From DATKWF01 sp035529715 (GTDB lineage: Bacteria > Chloroflexota > Dehalococcoidia > Dehalococcoidales > RBG-16-60-22), in the NCBI GenBank assembly GCA_035529715.1, contig DATKWF010000047.1:1-8419 (forward strand): DNA of 8,419 nt, read 5' to 3'. A model generated the notes under the pieces. The model did no database searches. It was not told where the DNA came from and saw only the letters and a list, made by a program, of their open reading frames with translations. Of this stretch, positions 1 to 6,309 are shown one piece after another; positions within the stretch are counted from its first letter, which is position 1, and the number at the start of each line of letters is the position of its first letter. Made by a program: the position numbers and the translations under genes.

Positions 1-1203
1 CCAATCATCATTACCGAGAACTGCATTGGCTGCCGCAAATGCCTCAAGATTTGTCCCGCCGAAGCCCTTGAAATGTACTTCACTCCCGAGGAACTGAAGA
101 TTCTTGAAGAACTGGCGGCTCGGAAGGCAGAAGCGCCGCCACCTGAAGTTGAAGAGGTGAGCGCCGAGGAAGCGGCAATACTGGCCAAACTCAAAGAGTA
201 CAAGGGTGTCTGGGTCTTTGTGGAGCAGCAAGAGGGTGAACCCGCCGGCGTTTCCTGGGAGTTGCTGAGCGTGGGCGCTGAACTGGCCAGGACCCGGGGT
301 GTTGAACTCTGTTCCATAGTTGTTGGTGACAAGGTGGAGCACCTTTGCCAGGAGGCATTTGCCCACGGCGCCACCAAGGTCTACCTGGTAGACAACCCGA
401 TGTTTCACTATTATCGCACCGAGCCTTATTACAAAGCCATCTGTTATCTAGTGGAGAAGTACAAACCGGAAATTGTGCTGGTGGGTGCCACTGGCTTGGG
501 CAGGGATTTGGCGGGGGCGGTAGCGACAAGCCTCCAAACCGGGTTGACCGCAGATTGTACCGGCCTGGCGATTGATGAGAGGGGTTTTCTGCTGCAGACA
601 CGTCCCGCCTTTGGCGGGAATATTATGGCTACCATTCTGACTGAACGCACGCGACCGCAGATGGCTACAGTCCGACCTCATGTAATGCCCATGCCGGAAA
701 AAGATACTTCACGCAAGGGTGAAATTATCCGTGGGGCTGTGCCGCTCAAGGAAGAAGATTTTGCAGTCAAGGTGCTGGAGATAATTGATGACCGCAAGGG
801 AGGAGAGACTGTTGATGTGGCGGCGGCGGATATTATTGTCTCCGGTGGCCGCGGCATGTGTGCCAGTGAGAATTTCAGCATTCTGCAGGAACTGGCTGAC
901 GAATTGGGTGGGGTTGTCGGTTGTTCACGTGCGGCGGTGGAAGCCGGCTGGATGCCGGTAGACCGCCAGGTGGGGCAGACCGGCAAAACGGTCAGGCCCA
1001 AGATTTATATTGCCTGCGGCATCAGCGGTGCTATTCAGCACCTGGTCGGCATGCAGGATTCGGATGTGATTATCGCCATTAACCGTGATAGGCACGCGCC
1101 CATTTTTGAGGTAGCTACCTACGGGGTTGTGGGTGATGTCTTCCAGGTAGTTCCCGCCATTACCAATAAGGTCAGGGAGTTGCGTGCCAAAAAAGCAGGT
1201 TAG
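1..1203 (+). CDS. etfA: Electron transfer flavoprotein alpha subunit with N-terminal ferredoxin domain (5' end outside window)
   Basis: The reading frame is open from the first base, so the gene is cut at its 5' end; 400 codons are visible and the ATG at 73 is internal. Codons 8-18 encode a [4Fe-4S] motif, CIGCRKCLKICP, so this is the EtfA variety with a fused ferredoxin domain. A charged linker follows, then the EtfA N-terminal Rossmann-like domain (about codons 65-225, with GATGLGRDLAG) and the FAD-binding C-terminal domain: GRG at 283-285, SR at 309-310, QVGQTG at 323-328 and GISGAIQH at 340-347. The family forms a heterodimer with EtfB and accepts electrons from acyl-CoA dehydrogenases in the cytoplasm; etfB is expected just upstream. 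The gene ends 41 bp before the membrane oxidoreductase, consistent with one operon in which EtfAB feeds that enzyme. The family call is very secure. Whether this Etf bifurcates electrons cannot be decided from the alpha subunit alone. Confidence 0.96.
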   Translation, partial: PIIITENCIGCRKCLKICPAEALEMYFTPEELKILEELAARKAEAPPPEVEEVSAEEAAILAKLKEYKGVWVFVEQQEGEPAGVSWELLSVGAELARTRGVELCSIVVGDKVEHLCQEAFAHGATKVYLVDNPMFHYYRTEPYYKAICYLVEKYKPEIVLVGATGLGRDLAGAVATSLQTGLTADCTGLAIDERGFLLQTRPAFGGNIMATILTERTRPQMATVRPHVMPMPEKDTSRKGEIIRGAVPLKEEDFAVKVLEIIDDRKGGETVDVAAADIIVSGGRGMCASENFSILQELADELGGVVGCSRAAVEAGWMPVDRQVGQTGKTVRPKIYIACGISGAIQHLVGMQDSDVIIAINRDRHAPIFEVATYGVVGDVFQVVPAITNKVRELRAKKAG

Positions 1204-1232
1204 TGCATAGTGCCTGGATATTGAGGACAGAA

Positions 1233-1238
1233 AAGGAG
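1233..1238 (+). promoter_or_regulatory. Shine-Dalgarno site of the EMO-like gene
   Basis: AAGGAG lies 6 nt before the ATG at 1245. It fixes that start, and no promoter or terminator is evident in the 41-bp gap after etfA, so the two genes are probably read from one transcript. Confidence 0.75.
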
Positions 1239-1244
1239 TAAATA

Positions 1245-3233
1245 ATGTCACCTAATATGGTGCTGTTTGCAGTCGTTTTTGTGATTGCTACAGTGTTTTT
1301 TGCCTGGAGCTGTTTCCAGCGCTTCCGCTTGGTAGCCCTGGGCAAAGATGACAACCGTTTCGACTCTGTCGGCAGGCGTATCTGGAATATGCTGGTGCGG
1401 GCTTTTGCCCAGCGCTGTACGGTTTCCCACGGCTACCGCTTTGGTTTCAATCACTCTGTCCTCTTCTGGTGCTTTATGCTCCTGCTAATCGCCAACACCG
1501 AGTTTCTGTTCAACGGGCTGTTCCCGGATTATATTGATATCGCATTGCTGCCCACTGGTTTGTATTATGCCCTCGCGCTGATTTTCGACCTGGTATCATT
1601 GTTGGCTCTCCTGGCGGTGTGTGTGGCGGTTGTCCGCCGCCTGGCTTTTCCGCCCGCTTATATAGTGGCGCGGAGCCCCGATGCTTTTTTTATCCTGTCG
1701 CTTATTGCCATCCTGATGATTGCCTTTTTCGGTCTGCATGGCAGCGAGATTGCCCGTGGAAATGAGGAGGCTGCCCGGTTAATGCCGATATCCGGCCTGG
1801 CGGCTGTCATTTTTTCAGGCGCTTCGGCACGGGTCCTGGTGGCTCTTACCGGCTTTTTCTGGTGGGTACACGCAGTAACACTGCTGGCATTCCTGAATTA
1901 TTTGCCTTACAGCAAGCATATGCATATTCTTACTTCCATCCCCAACTGTTTCTTCATGAGTCTGGAAAAGGTTACCACCCAGCCCCGGGAAGAGTTCAAG
2001 GAGGGCAATACCTTTGGTGCCGGGCGGGTCGACCAGTTTAGCTGGAAGGATTTGTTTGATACTTATTCCTGCACCGAGTGCGGTCGCTGCACCGATTCCT
2101 GTCCGGCTAATTTCACCGGCAAACCGTTAAACCCCCGGCTGGTTATCCACGATATGAAGGTAAACCTGTTAAAGAATGGGCCTCAAATAGGCAAGAATAA
2201 AGGCGACACGTTACTGCCTTTAATTAATGAGGGTCAGGAGCTGGAAGGCAGTGTGTCTGAAAATGTTCTCTGGGAATGCACCACCTGCGGCGCCTGCATG
2301 GAGGTATGCCCGGTATCTATTGAGCATGTTCCCAAGATTGTTGATATGCGCCGGAATCTGGTGGAGATGAAAGCCAGGTTCCCCGAGGAACTGCTGGCCT
2401 TCTTTGAGAGTATGGAGCAGCGCAGTAACCCCTGGGGCATTGCTCCCGGGGAGCGTGTCAAGTGGGCGGCGGATATTGACGTCAAGCCCTTTGAGGCTGG
2501 CAAGACCGACTATCTATTCTACGTAGGCTGTGCCGGTGCTTTTGATGCCCGCAACCGGCGGACAACTCTGGCGATTGCCAGGATTCTGGATGCCGCTGGT
2601 ATTTCCTGGGGCATTTTGGGTAAAGATGAAGCCTGTTGTGGCGACAGCCTGCGCCGACTGGGTAATGAATTTGTTTTTGACCGTATCGCCGGCGAGAATG
2701 TCAGGATGTTTGAAGAAAAGGGTATCAAGAAGATTATTACCCAGTGTCCGCACTGCTATAGCACTCTTAAGAATGACTACCGTCAGTATGGCGCTGGGCT
2801 GGAGGTCATTCATCACGCTGATTTAATCAATAATTTGCTCAAAGAGGGCAGGCTGAAACTGAAGAAGACCAACGGCCTGGGTAAAGTGGTATTCCATGAC
2901 TCCTGCTATCTGGGACGCTATAATCTGATTTATGATGCCCCGCGCCAGGTTGTGGCTTCGGTTACCGGCCATGCGCCGGCAGAGATGGGGCGTCACCATG
3001 ATAAGTCTTTCTGCTGCGGCGCCGGTGGTGGGCGCATGTGGATGGAGGAGCCAATCGGCAAGCATATCAACGTGGCTCGCGTGGAAGAGGCCATGGAGGA
3101 AGACCCGGGAGCGGTTTGCGTGTGCTGTCCGTACTGCATGACCATGTTTGAAGACGGCTTAAAAGACAAGGACGCCCTGGACAAGATACAGGTGCTGGAC
3201 CTGGCTGAAATTGTAGCCAGCGCGCTGGAATAG
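1245..3233 (+). CDS. Membrane-bound EtfAB:quinone oxidoreductase-like Fe-S protein (EMO / DUF224, CCG domains)
   Basis: This 662-residue protein has three parts. Residues 1-235 form a NarI-like membrane domain with about five or six hydrophobic segments (near 5-22, 71-90, 105-130, 147-165, 185-221) and histidines that could bind heme b (H70, H165, H209, H225, H227). Residues 276-286 (C276, C279, C282, C286) and 345-355 (C345, C348, C351, C355) are two complete [4Fe-4S] motifs. Two CCG domains follow, as in HdrD/GlpC: C429, C464-C465, C501/C504 and C554, C590-C591, C628/C631. Both are intact with canonical spacing, so two further cysteine-rich cluster sites are likely. Family knowledge: such proteins next to etfAB act as ETF:(methyl)menaquinone oxidoreductases in fatty-acid and aromatic-acid degrading syntrophs and sulfate reducers. 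Here the gene directly follows etfA. The inferred role is to move electrons from reduced EtfAB to membrane menaquinone. An HdrD-like role with another partner is less likely given the neighbour. Confidence 0.9.
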   Translation: MSPNMVLFAVVFVIATVFFAWSCFQRFRLVALGKDDNRFDSVGRRIWNMLVRAFAQRCTVSHGYRFGFNHSVLFWCFMLLLIANTEFLFNGLFPDYIDIALLPTGLYYALALIFDLVSLLALLAVCVAVVRRLAFPPAYIVARSPDAFFILSLIAILMIAFFGLHGSEIARGNEEAARLMPISGLAAVIFSGASARVLVALTGFFWWVHAVTLLAFLNYLPYSKHMHILTSIPNCFFMSLEKVTTQPREEFKEGNTFGAGRVDQFSWKDLFDTYSCTECGRCTDSCPANFTGKPLNPRLVIHDMKVNLLKNGPQIGKNKGDTLLPLINEGQELEGSVSENVLWECTTCGACMEVCPVSIEHVPKIVDMRRNLVEMKARFPEELLAFFESMEQRSNPWGIAPGERVKWAADIDVKPFEAGKTDYLFYVGCAGAFDARNRRTTLAIARILDAAGISWGILGKDEACCGDSLRRLGNEFVFDRIAGENVRMFEEKGIKKIITQCPHCYSTLKNDYRQYGAGLEVIHHADLINNLLKEGRLKLKKTNGLGKVVFHDSCYLGRYNLIYDAPRQVVASVTGHAPAEMGRHHDKSFCCGAGGGRMWMEEPIGKHINVARVEEAMEEDPGAVCVCCPYCMTMFEDGLKDKDALDKIQVLDLAEIVASALE

Positions 3234-3247
3234 GTTATTCAGCCCGT

Positions 3248-4015
3248 TCAGGATTGTCGGTCGCCTTTAATCCCTATCGTTATTTCTCTCAGAGGTATAT
3301 CTTTGCCGCTGGCCATAATTGCCTGTCTGGCCATTTGCACCAGCCCGGAACAGCAGGGTACTTCCATGTGTACTATGGTCAGGCTCTTCGGCTCGGATTG
3401 GCGTAAAATTTCGGTAAGCTTTCTCAGGTGAGCCTCAAAGTTGTCGAGCTTGGGGCAGGCAATAACCAGGGCATGGTCTTTTAGAAATTCCCGGTGAAAG
3501 TCTGGATAGGCGAAAGGGACGCAGTCCGCCGCCAGTACCAGGTCGGCTTCTCGCAGGAAAGGTGCCGACGGTGGGACAAGGGTAAGCTGTACCGGCCAGT
3601 GAGCAAGCATTGGTTTGGACGCTGACCCGGTTTCCGTCACTGGAATTTCAGCTTCAGGTCGCCTTTCAAATTGTGTAACGGTGGCTGAAGAACAGCCGCA
3701 GGGAAGTTCCTCGGTACCGGCTTCTGAAGCACAGCCGCAGGGGAGTGCCTCGGTAGCGGCTTCTTTTGACTCCAGGTGGTGCTCAACTGCCTCTTCGTCA
3801 AAGCCCTCAGCCTCTCGCTCCTCAATAGTGATTGCCCCCTGGGGGCAATCCCCCAGGCAGGCGCCAAGACCGTCACAGTATTTCTCGCTGATTAGTTTTG
3901 CCTTGCCGTTTATAATCTGGAGGGCACCTTCGGCACAGGAAGGTAGGCATATTCCACACCCGTTGCATTTCTCCTCATCAATTTTTACTATTTTCCTCAG
4001 CGTTTTTGTTGTCAT
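3248..4015 (-). CDS. Ferredoxin-like protein with tandem CGC repeats and Cys-containing C-terminal domain
   Basis: The protein has 255 residues. Residues 17-27 form a full [4Fe-4S] motif (C17, C20, C23, C27). The second motif is C47-x5-C53-x3-C57, with Leu50 where the second cysteine of a standard motif would sit; as I recall, CDGLGACLG is the usual form in this family. One cluster should therefore be a normal [4Fe-4S] and the other may be [3Fe-4S] or have a non-Cys ligand. An acidic linker carries two adjacent 13-residue units (87-99 and 100-112), each containing LPCGC. The C-terminal part (about 138-250) has an alpha/beta look, with C165, C187 and a CC pair at 221-222 in the segment VPCCSGL. 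The start ATG has GGGAGG 6 nt upstream, within the end of the preceding gene, and overlaps that gene's stop as ATGA. Proteins of this type are often seen in anaerobes, in some genomes beside hybrid-cluster protein genes (FrdX-like). The redox partner is unknown. Confidence 0.85.
   Translation of the reverse strand: MTTKTLRKIVKIDEEKCNGCGICLPSCAEGALQIINGKAKLISEKYCDGLGACLGDCPQGAITIEEREAEGFDEEAVEHHLESKEAATEALPCGCASEAGTEELPCGCSSATVTQFERRPEAEIPVTETGSASKPMLAHWPVQLTLVPPSAPFLREADLVLAADCVPFAYPDFHREFLKDHALVIACPKLDNFEAHLRKLTEILRQSEPKSLTIVHMEVPCCSGLVQMARQAIMASGKDIPLREITIGIKGDRQS
3686..3763 (-). repeat. Two-copy 39-bp tandem repeat inside the ferredoxin-like gene
   Basis: Bases 3686-3724 and 3725-3763 are head-to-tail copies, identical at 35 of 39 positions by hand comparison. 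Each encodes 13 residues ending in LPCGC plus two small residues (EAATEALPCGCAS and EAGTEELPCGCSS). The unit is a multiple of three, so copy number can change without a frameshift. Confidence 0.9.
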
Positions 4016-4245
4016 TTACTGCCTCCCTTCAATGCTTTCCGTCTTTCCTCTCCCAGGCACTGGCGCGCTGAATTACACCAGTCAATGCACGAGGGTATTT
4101 TATCTTTGTAGATATATTCACCGCACTGGTGGCACTTCACTTTGAGTTCATCGGAGAAGATTTCAACTTCAGAGCCGCAGTTCGGGCATTTGTATAGTTC
4201 CACCCTTAAATTTCTGCCATCCTGGCCCGGACACCGGCTATCCAT
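4012..4245 (-). CDS. Small zinc-ribbon protein (77 aa)
   Basis: The frame is open upstream to 4314, but the ATG at 4245 is chosen for three reasons. GAGGAG lies 9 nt before it. The protein then begins MDSRCPGQD, which fits how I remember small relatives beginning (M..+CPGQD). The predicted transcription start (about 4288) lies downstream of both earlier ATGs (4314 and 4296), one of which falls in the -10 box itself. Residues C20/C23 (CPNC) and C38/C41 (CHQC) make a zinc ribbon of rubredoxin-like knuckles; C53, C57 and C63 form a second cysteine cluster near the C-terminus (CIDWC and QCLG). C5 is a further cysteine. The stop overlaps the ferredoxin start by ATGA, indicating translational coupling and a shared task. 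No enzymatic motif is seen and the function is unknown; a metal-binding, redox-sensing or adaptor role is only inference. Confidence 0.8.
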   Translation of the reverse strand: MDSRCPGQDGRNLRVELYKCPNCGSEVEIFSDELKVKCHQCGEYIYKDKIPSCIDWCNSARQCLGEERRKALKGGSK

Positions 4246-4254
4246 TACTGTTAT

Positions 4255-4260
4255 CTCCTC
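4255..4260 (-). promoter_or_regulatory. Shine-Dalgarno site deciding the zinc-ribbon start
   Basis: On the minus strand GAGGAG stands 9 nt before the ATG at 4245. The in-frame ATGs at 4296 and 4314 have no comparable site, so the shorter 77-residue product is preferred. Confidence 0.7.
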
Positions 4261-4294
4261 TTCTAATAGGGGTTTAATTTTATCTTCTTTATAC

Positions 4295-4303
4295 ATTATA
4301 ACA
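4295..4303 (-). promoter_or_regulatory. Extended -10 promoter (TGTTATAAT) of the zinc-ribbon/ferredoxin operon
   Basis: On the minus strand there is a perfect TATAAT (4300 to 4295) preceded by TGn, i.e. an extended -10. At 17 nt upstream the hexamer is TAGTAA, a poor -35. A start of transcription near 4288 would give a leader of about 43 nt to the ATG at 4245. A promoter with a strong -10 and no -35 is typical of activator-dependent promoters, which fits the palindrome just upstream. Confidence 0.75.
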
Positions 4304-4321
4304 ATGAGTAGCACTGGTTAC

Positions 4322-4337
4322 TATGATATAAGTCACA
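4322..4337 (-). promoter_or_regulatory. CRP/FNR-family operator centred at about -41.5
   Basis: Read on the minus strand the site is TGTGA-N6-TCATA, one base from a perfect TGTGA-N6-TCACA CRP-type palindrome. Its centre (4329.5) lies 41.5 bp upstream of the transcription start predicted from the -10 (4288), exactly the class II position where CRP/FNR-family activators overlap the -35 region. The regulator is not encoded in the window, and which family member binds cannot be told from one site. Confidence 0.65.
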
Positions 4338-4340
4338 TAA

Positions 4341-4647
4341 ATAGAGGACGGATAGACACCGCTGGTTGTTGCTTTTGGGAGACAGTTGAGGCAGGAAGGC
4401 AGCCCTATGCACTTAACATAACTCTAAAAACAAAAACCCAAAGCTAGTCACCTAGGAATTGTCCCCCTTTTTTTATGATTGCTGTCTTTGCTGCGGGGCT
4501 AGTGGTGGGCCTTCACTTAATAGGCTTGGTTTGGTCTCGTCAAGGATAATTATCTTGCCGCGGACAGTGCGGATAATCCCCTTTTCTTTGTCCGTGTTTT
4601 CATGTGTGCGGCACTATTCGCACAGTGAATTTAGCTTTTAGTATGGT
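4341..4647. other. Intergenic stretch of about 300 bp without a supported gene
   Basis: This stretch lies between the operator of the ferredoxin operon and the stop of the LOG-family gene. A minus-strand frame stays open from about 4616 to the TAA at 4473 and reads protein-like (it includes IIRTVRGKIIILDETKP) but has no ATG, GTG or TTG start. A 6-bp inverted repeat (TGTGCG/CGCACA, 4605-4610 and 4619-4624) with an 8-nt loop lies about 23 bp past the LOG stop but has no T-tract, so it is a weak terminator candidate at best. No tRNA, repeat array or convincing regulatory RNA was seen. Confidence 0.5.
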
Positions 4648-5331
4648 TTATCTGAACAGCGCCTTTCTACCGGCGATTTCCTGATTCAAAAACCATTTCT
4701 GGACAGTTTCAACCACCTCTTCGGTATCATCGCAAACCCTGAGTAAGTCCAGGTCTTCTTCAGAGATAAAGCTGCTGGCTAGTGTACAAGTCCTCAGCCA
4801 GTCCAGAAACCCTTTCCAGTAGTCACTGTTGAATAAAATCACGGGGAATGGCTTTATCTTGTGGGTTTGCATCAGGGTTAGCACTTCGGTTACTTCATCC
4901 AGTGTGCCCAAACCGCCGGGCATAATGACGAAGGCAGTGGCATATTTTACCAGCATGACCTTGCGGACAAAGAAATGGCTGAATGTCAGTGTCATCGTTG
5001 TGTAAGCATTGGGCATTTGTTCTTCGGGTAGCTCAATATTTACCCCGACTGATTTAACCCCTGCCTTGAGGGCGCCTTTGTTGGCGGCTTCCATCACACC
5101 CGGACCGCCGCCGGTTATTATGGAGAAGCCTATTTCCCCAAGCCGATGGGCAATCTCTTCGGTTTTTTTATATTGCTCGTCACCCGGCTTAATCCGGGCC
5201 GAACCGTATATGGTTACGGCTGGCTCTATGCCGGAGAGTCTATCAAAGCCCTCTACCAGCTCGCCTATTATGCGGAACATGCGCCAGGATTCTTCTTTAG
5301 CCAGTTCATTTATCTCATATCCCTGTTTCAT
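4648..5331 (-). CDS. LOG-family protein (TIGR00730), probable nucleoside 5'-monophosphate phosphoribohydrolase
   Basis: The product has 227 residues from the ATG at 5331, chosen over an in-frame GTG four codons earlier because GGAGG (5337-5341) sits 5 nt before the ATG and would overlap the GTG. It has a Rossmann-like fold with GSAR (43-46), the phosphate-binding GGGPGVMEAANKGA (74-87), FFVRK (120-124) and the family signature PGGLGTLDE (138-146). R123 and E146 match the usual catalytic Arg and Glu. Members cleave the N-glycosidic bond of (cytokinin) nucleoside 5'-monophosphates to release base and ribose 5-phosphate; older annotations call them lysine decarboxylases, which is wrong. In bacteria the physiological substrate is often ordinary purine or pyrimidine NMPs. 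It follows the alpha/beta hydrolase by 20 bp and is probably co-transcribed with it. Family assignment is secure, exact substrate is not. Confidence 0.92.
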   Translation of the reverse strand: MKQGYEINELAKEESWRMFRIIGELVEGFDRLSGIEPAVTIYGSARIKPGDEQYKKTEEIAHRLGEIGFSIITGGGPGVMEAANKGALKAGVKSVGVNIELPEEQMPNAYTTMTLTFSHFFVRKVMLVKYATAFVIMPGGLGTLDEVTEVLTLMQTHKIKPFPVILFNSDYWKGFLDWLRTCTLASSFISEEDLDLLRVCDDTEEVVETVQKWFLNQEIAGRKALFR

Positions 5332-5336
5332 TTTTG

Positions 5337-5341
5337 CCTCC
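5337..5341 (-). promoter_or_regulatory. Shine-Dalgarno site deciding the LOG-family start
   Basis: GGAGG on the minus strand, 5 nt before the ATG at 5331. It lies in the 20-bp gap after the hydrolase stop and excludes the upstream GTG as main start. Confidence 0.75.
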
Positions 5342-5351
5342 ACAGCGCGCC

Positions 5352-6293
5352 TTATGCAGGGCGCTCATTTTTTATGCCAAAGGTGGAGCTCAGAAAGCGG
5401 TAAATCCTCCTCAAAATAAAAGGATACCATAGCCAGATGGAGCTGTGGGTGGCGGGAAACCAGGCGATGGCAGGTCTGCCACACGCCTCCCATAAATCCA
5501 GCGTTGACTCTTTCGGGATATACTCATCCCAGCGGGCATTGAGCATCAATATCGGGCGCTCTCGAAGATAAGAGGCAAAGGTCATCGGGTCGGTCAGGAA
5601 GCTGTTCCTGGCGGGAGTGGCATTTTCAAATCCTTTGTCGGCTACCTCGCTGAGGTACTGGGCATAGCAGTCCTGGATGTGGTTATATTCGGCTTCACTG
5701 CGCTTGTACCTTTTTCTTATGGAGAATTTCCGGCCCTTCTGACCAATCTTTTCGGAGTTGCCCCCGGTGATAATAAAAACGCCTGCCTTGATACGCTTAT
5801 CTATTCCCATGGTTATGGCTGATATGAAACCGCCAAAGCTCATACCGATTACCGCTATCTGTTCCTCGTCTATCTCAGCCCGGCTGTTTGCCCAGTCTGC
5901 TATCTGTTGCACATCAGTTACTGAAATCTGGTAGCTTTCGTGCCATTCTTCAGGGGTGAGGGCGGGAAACCGTTTTTTTATGGCTTCGGGCATGCGGCTG
6001 GAGTGGAATACAAAACGCAGGACGAAGCAGGCCATTCCCCTTTTGGCCAGAGCCCGTGCTAGGAAATTGCAGGGGACCAGGCTCGCATCTCCCATCCCGT
6101 GGAGTAGAATGACCAGCGGAGCTTTATCCACGTCTTGTGGTTGGAAATACTCACCCCGGACGGTGTTGCATTCCTCATACTGGGTGGGGTGAGCGGTGGG
6201 GAAATCAACTGAGTAGCGCAACCACCGTGGGGTCGTTTGTTTTAGCTGCAGGCTAAAGTTTTGCTCACCGTTGGCATAGTTATATGGATTCAT
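5352..6293 (-). CDS. Alpha/beta hydrolase family protein
   Basis: The 313-residue cytoplasmic protein (no signal peptide seen) has the alpha/beta hydrolase layout. LLHGMGD (63-69) supplies the oxyanion-hole HG. GMSFGG (150-155) is the nucleophile elbow with S152. D256 in ARWDEYIP and H283 in PATHSS complete a plausible triad. The body resembles dienelactone-hydrolase/acetyl-xylan-esterase-like or uncharacterised abhydrolase_7-type proteins, with a two-stage N-terminal beta segment before the HG motif. The substrate cannot be deduced; an ester or peptide bond is the family norm. A basic, flexible insert (about 184-200, KIGQKGRKFSIRKRYKRSE) lies between strand and cap region. The ATG at 6293 has no clear Shine-Dalgarno site, which agrees with the very short leader suggested by the promoter at 6310-6339. 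The next gene (LOG family) begins 20 bp after its stop. Confidence 0.85.
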   Translation of the reverse strand: MNPYNYANGEQNFSLQLKQTTPRWLRYSVDFPTAHPTQYEECNTVRGEYFQPQDVDKAPLVILLHGMGDASLVPCNFLARALAKRGMACFVLRFVFHSSRMPEAIKKRFPALTPEEWHESYQISVTDVQQIADWANSRAEIDEEQIAVIGMSFGGFISAITMGIDKRIKAGVFIITGGNSEKIGQKGRKFSIRKRYKRSEAEYNHIQDCYAQYLSEVADKGFENATPARNSFLTDPMTFASYLRERPILMLNARWDEYIPKESTLDLWEACGRPAIAWFPATHSSIWLWYPFILRRIYRFLSSTFGIKNERPA

Positions 6294-6309
6294 CGTTCTA
6301 CTGTCGTCT

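Noticed and set aside
3615..4145. 176-codon plus-strand frame opposite the ferredoxin-like gene
   Set aside because: It is antisense to a well-supported gene with matching ribosome binding site and cysteine motifs; its own sequence is low-complexity Ser/Pro/Gln with no recognisable domain, as expected of a shadow frame.
4246..4314. N-terminal extension of the zinc-ribbon protein to ATG 4296 or 4314
   Set aside because: The predicted transcript starts downstream of both codons, one of them lies in the -10 box, and the family-like CPGQD start with its GAGGAG site lies at 4245.
4461..4475. GTCCCCC followed by a T run as a plus-strand terminator or transposon end
   Set aside because: No stem precedes the T run, no plus-strand gene ends nearby, and no matching inverted end or target duplication was found.
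4605..4624. Inverted repeat TGTGCG/CGCACA as terminator of the LOG-family gene
   Set aside because: The stem is only 6 bp, the loop is 8 nt and there is no T-tract on the minus strand, so it does not meet the pattern of an intrinsic terminator.
4459..4641. 60-codon plus-strand frame with TTG start in the intergenic region
   Set aside because: No ribosome binding site, no domain, and an unremarkable composition; the opposite strand reads more like protein.
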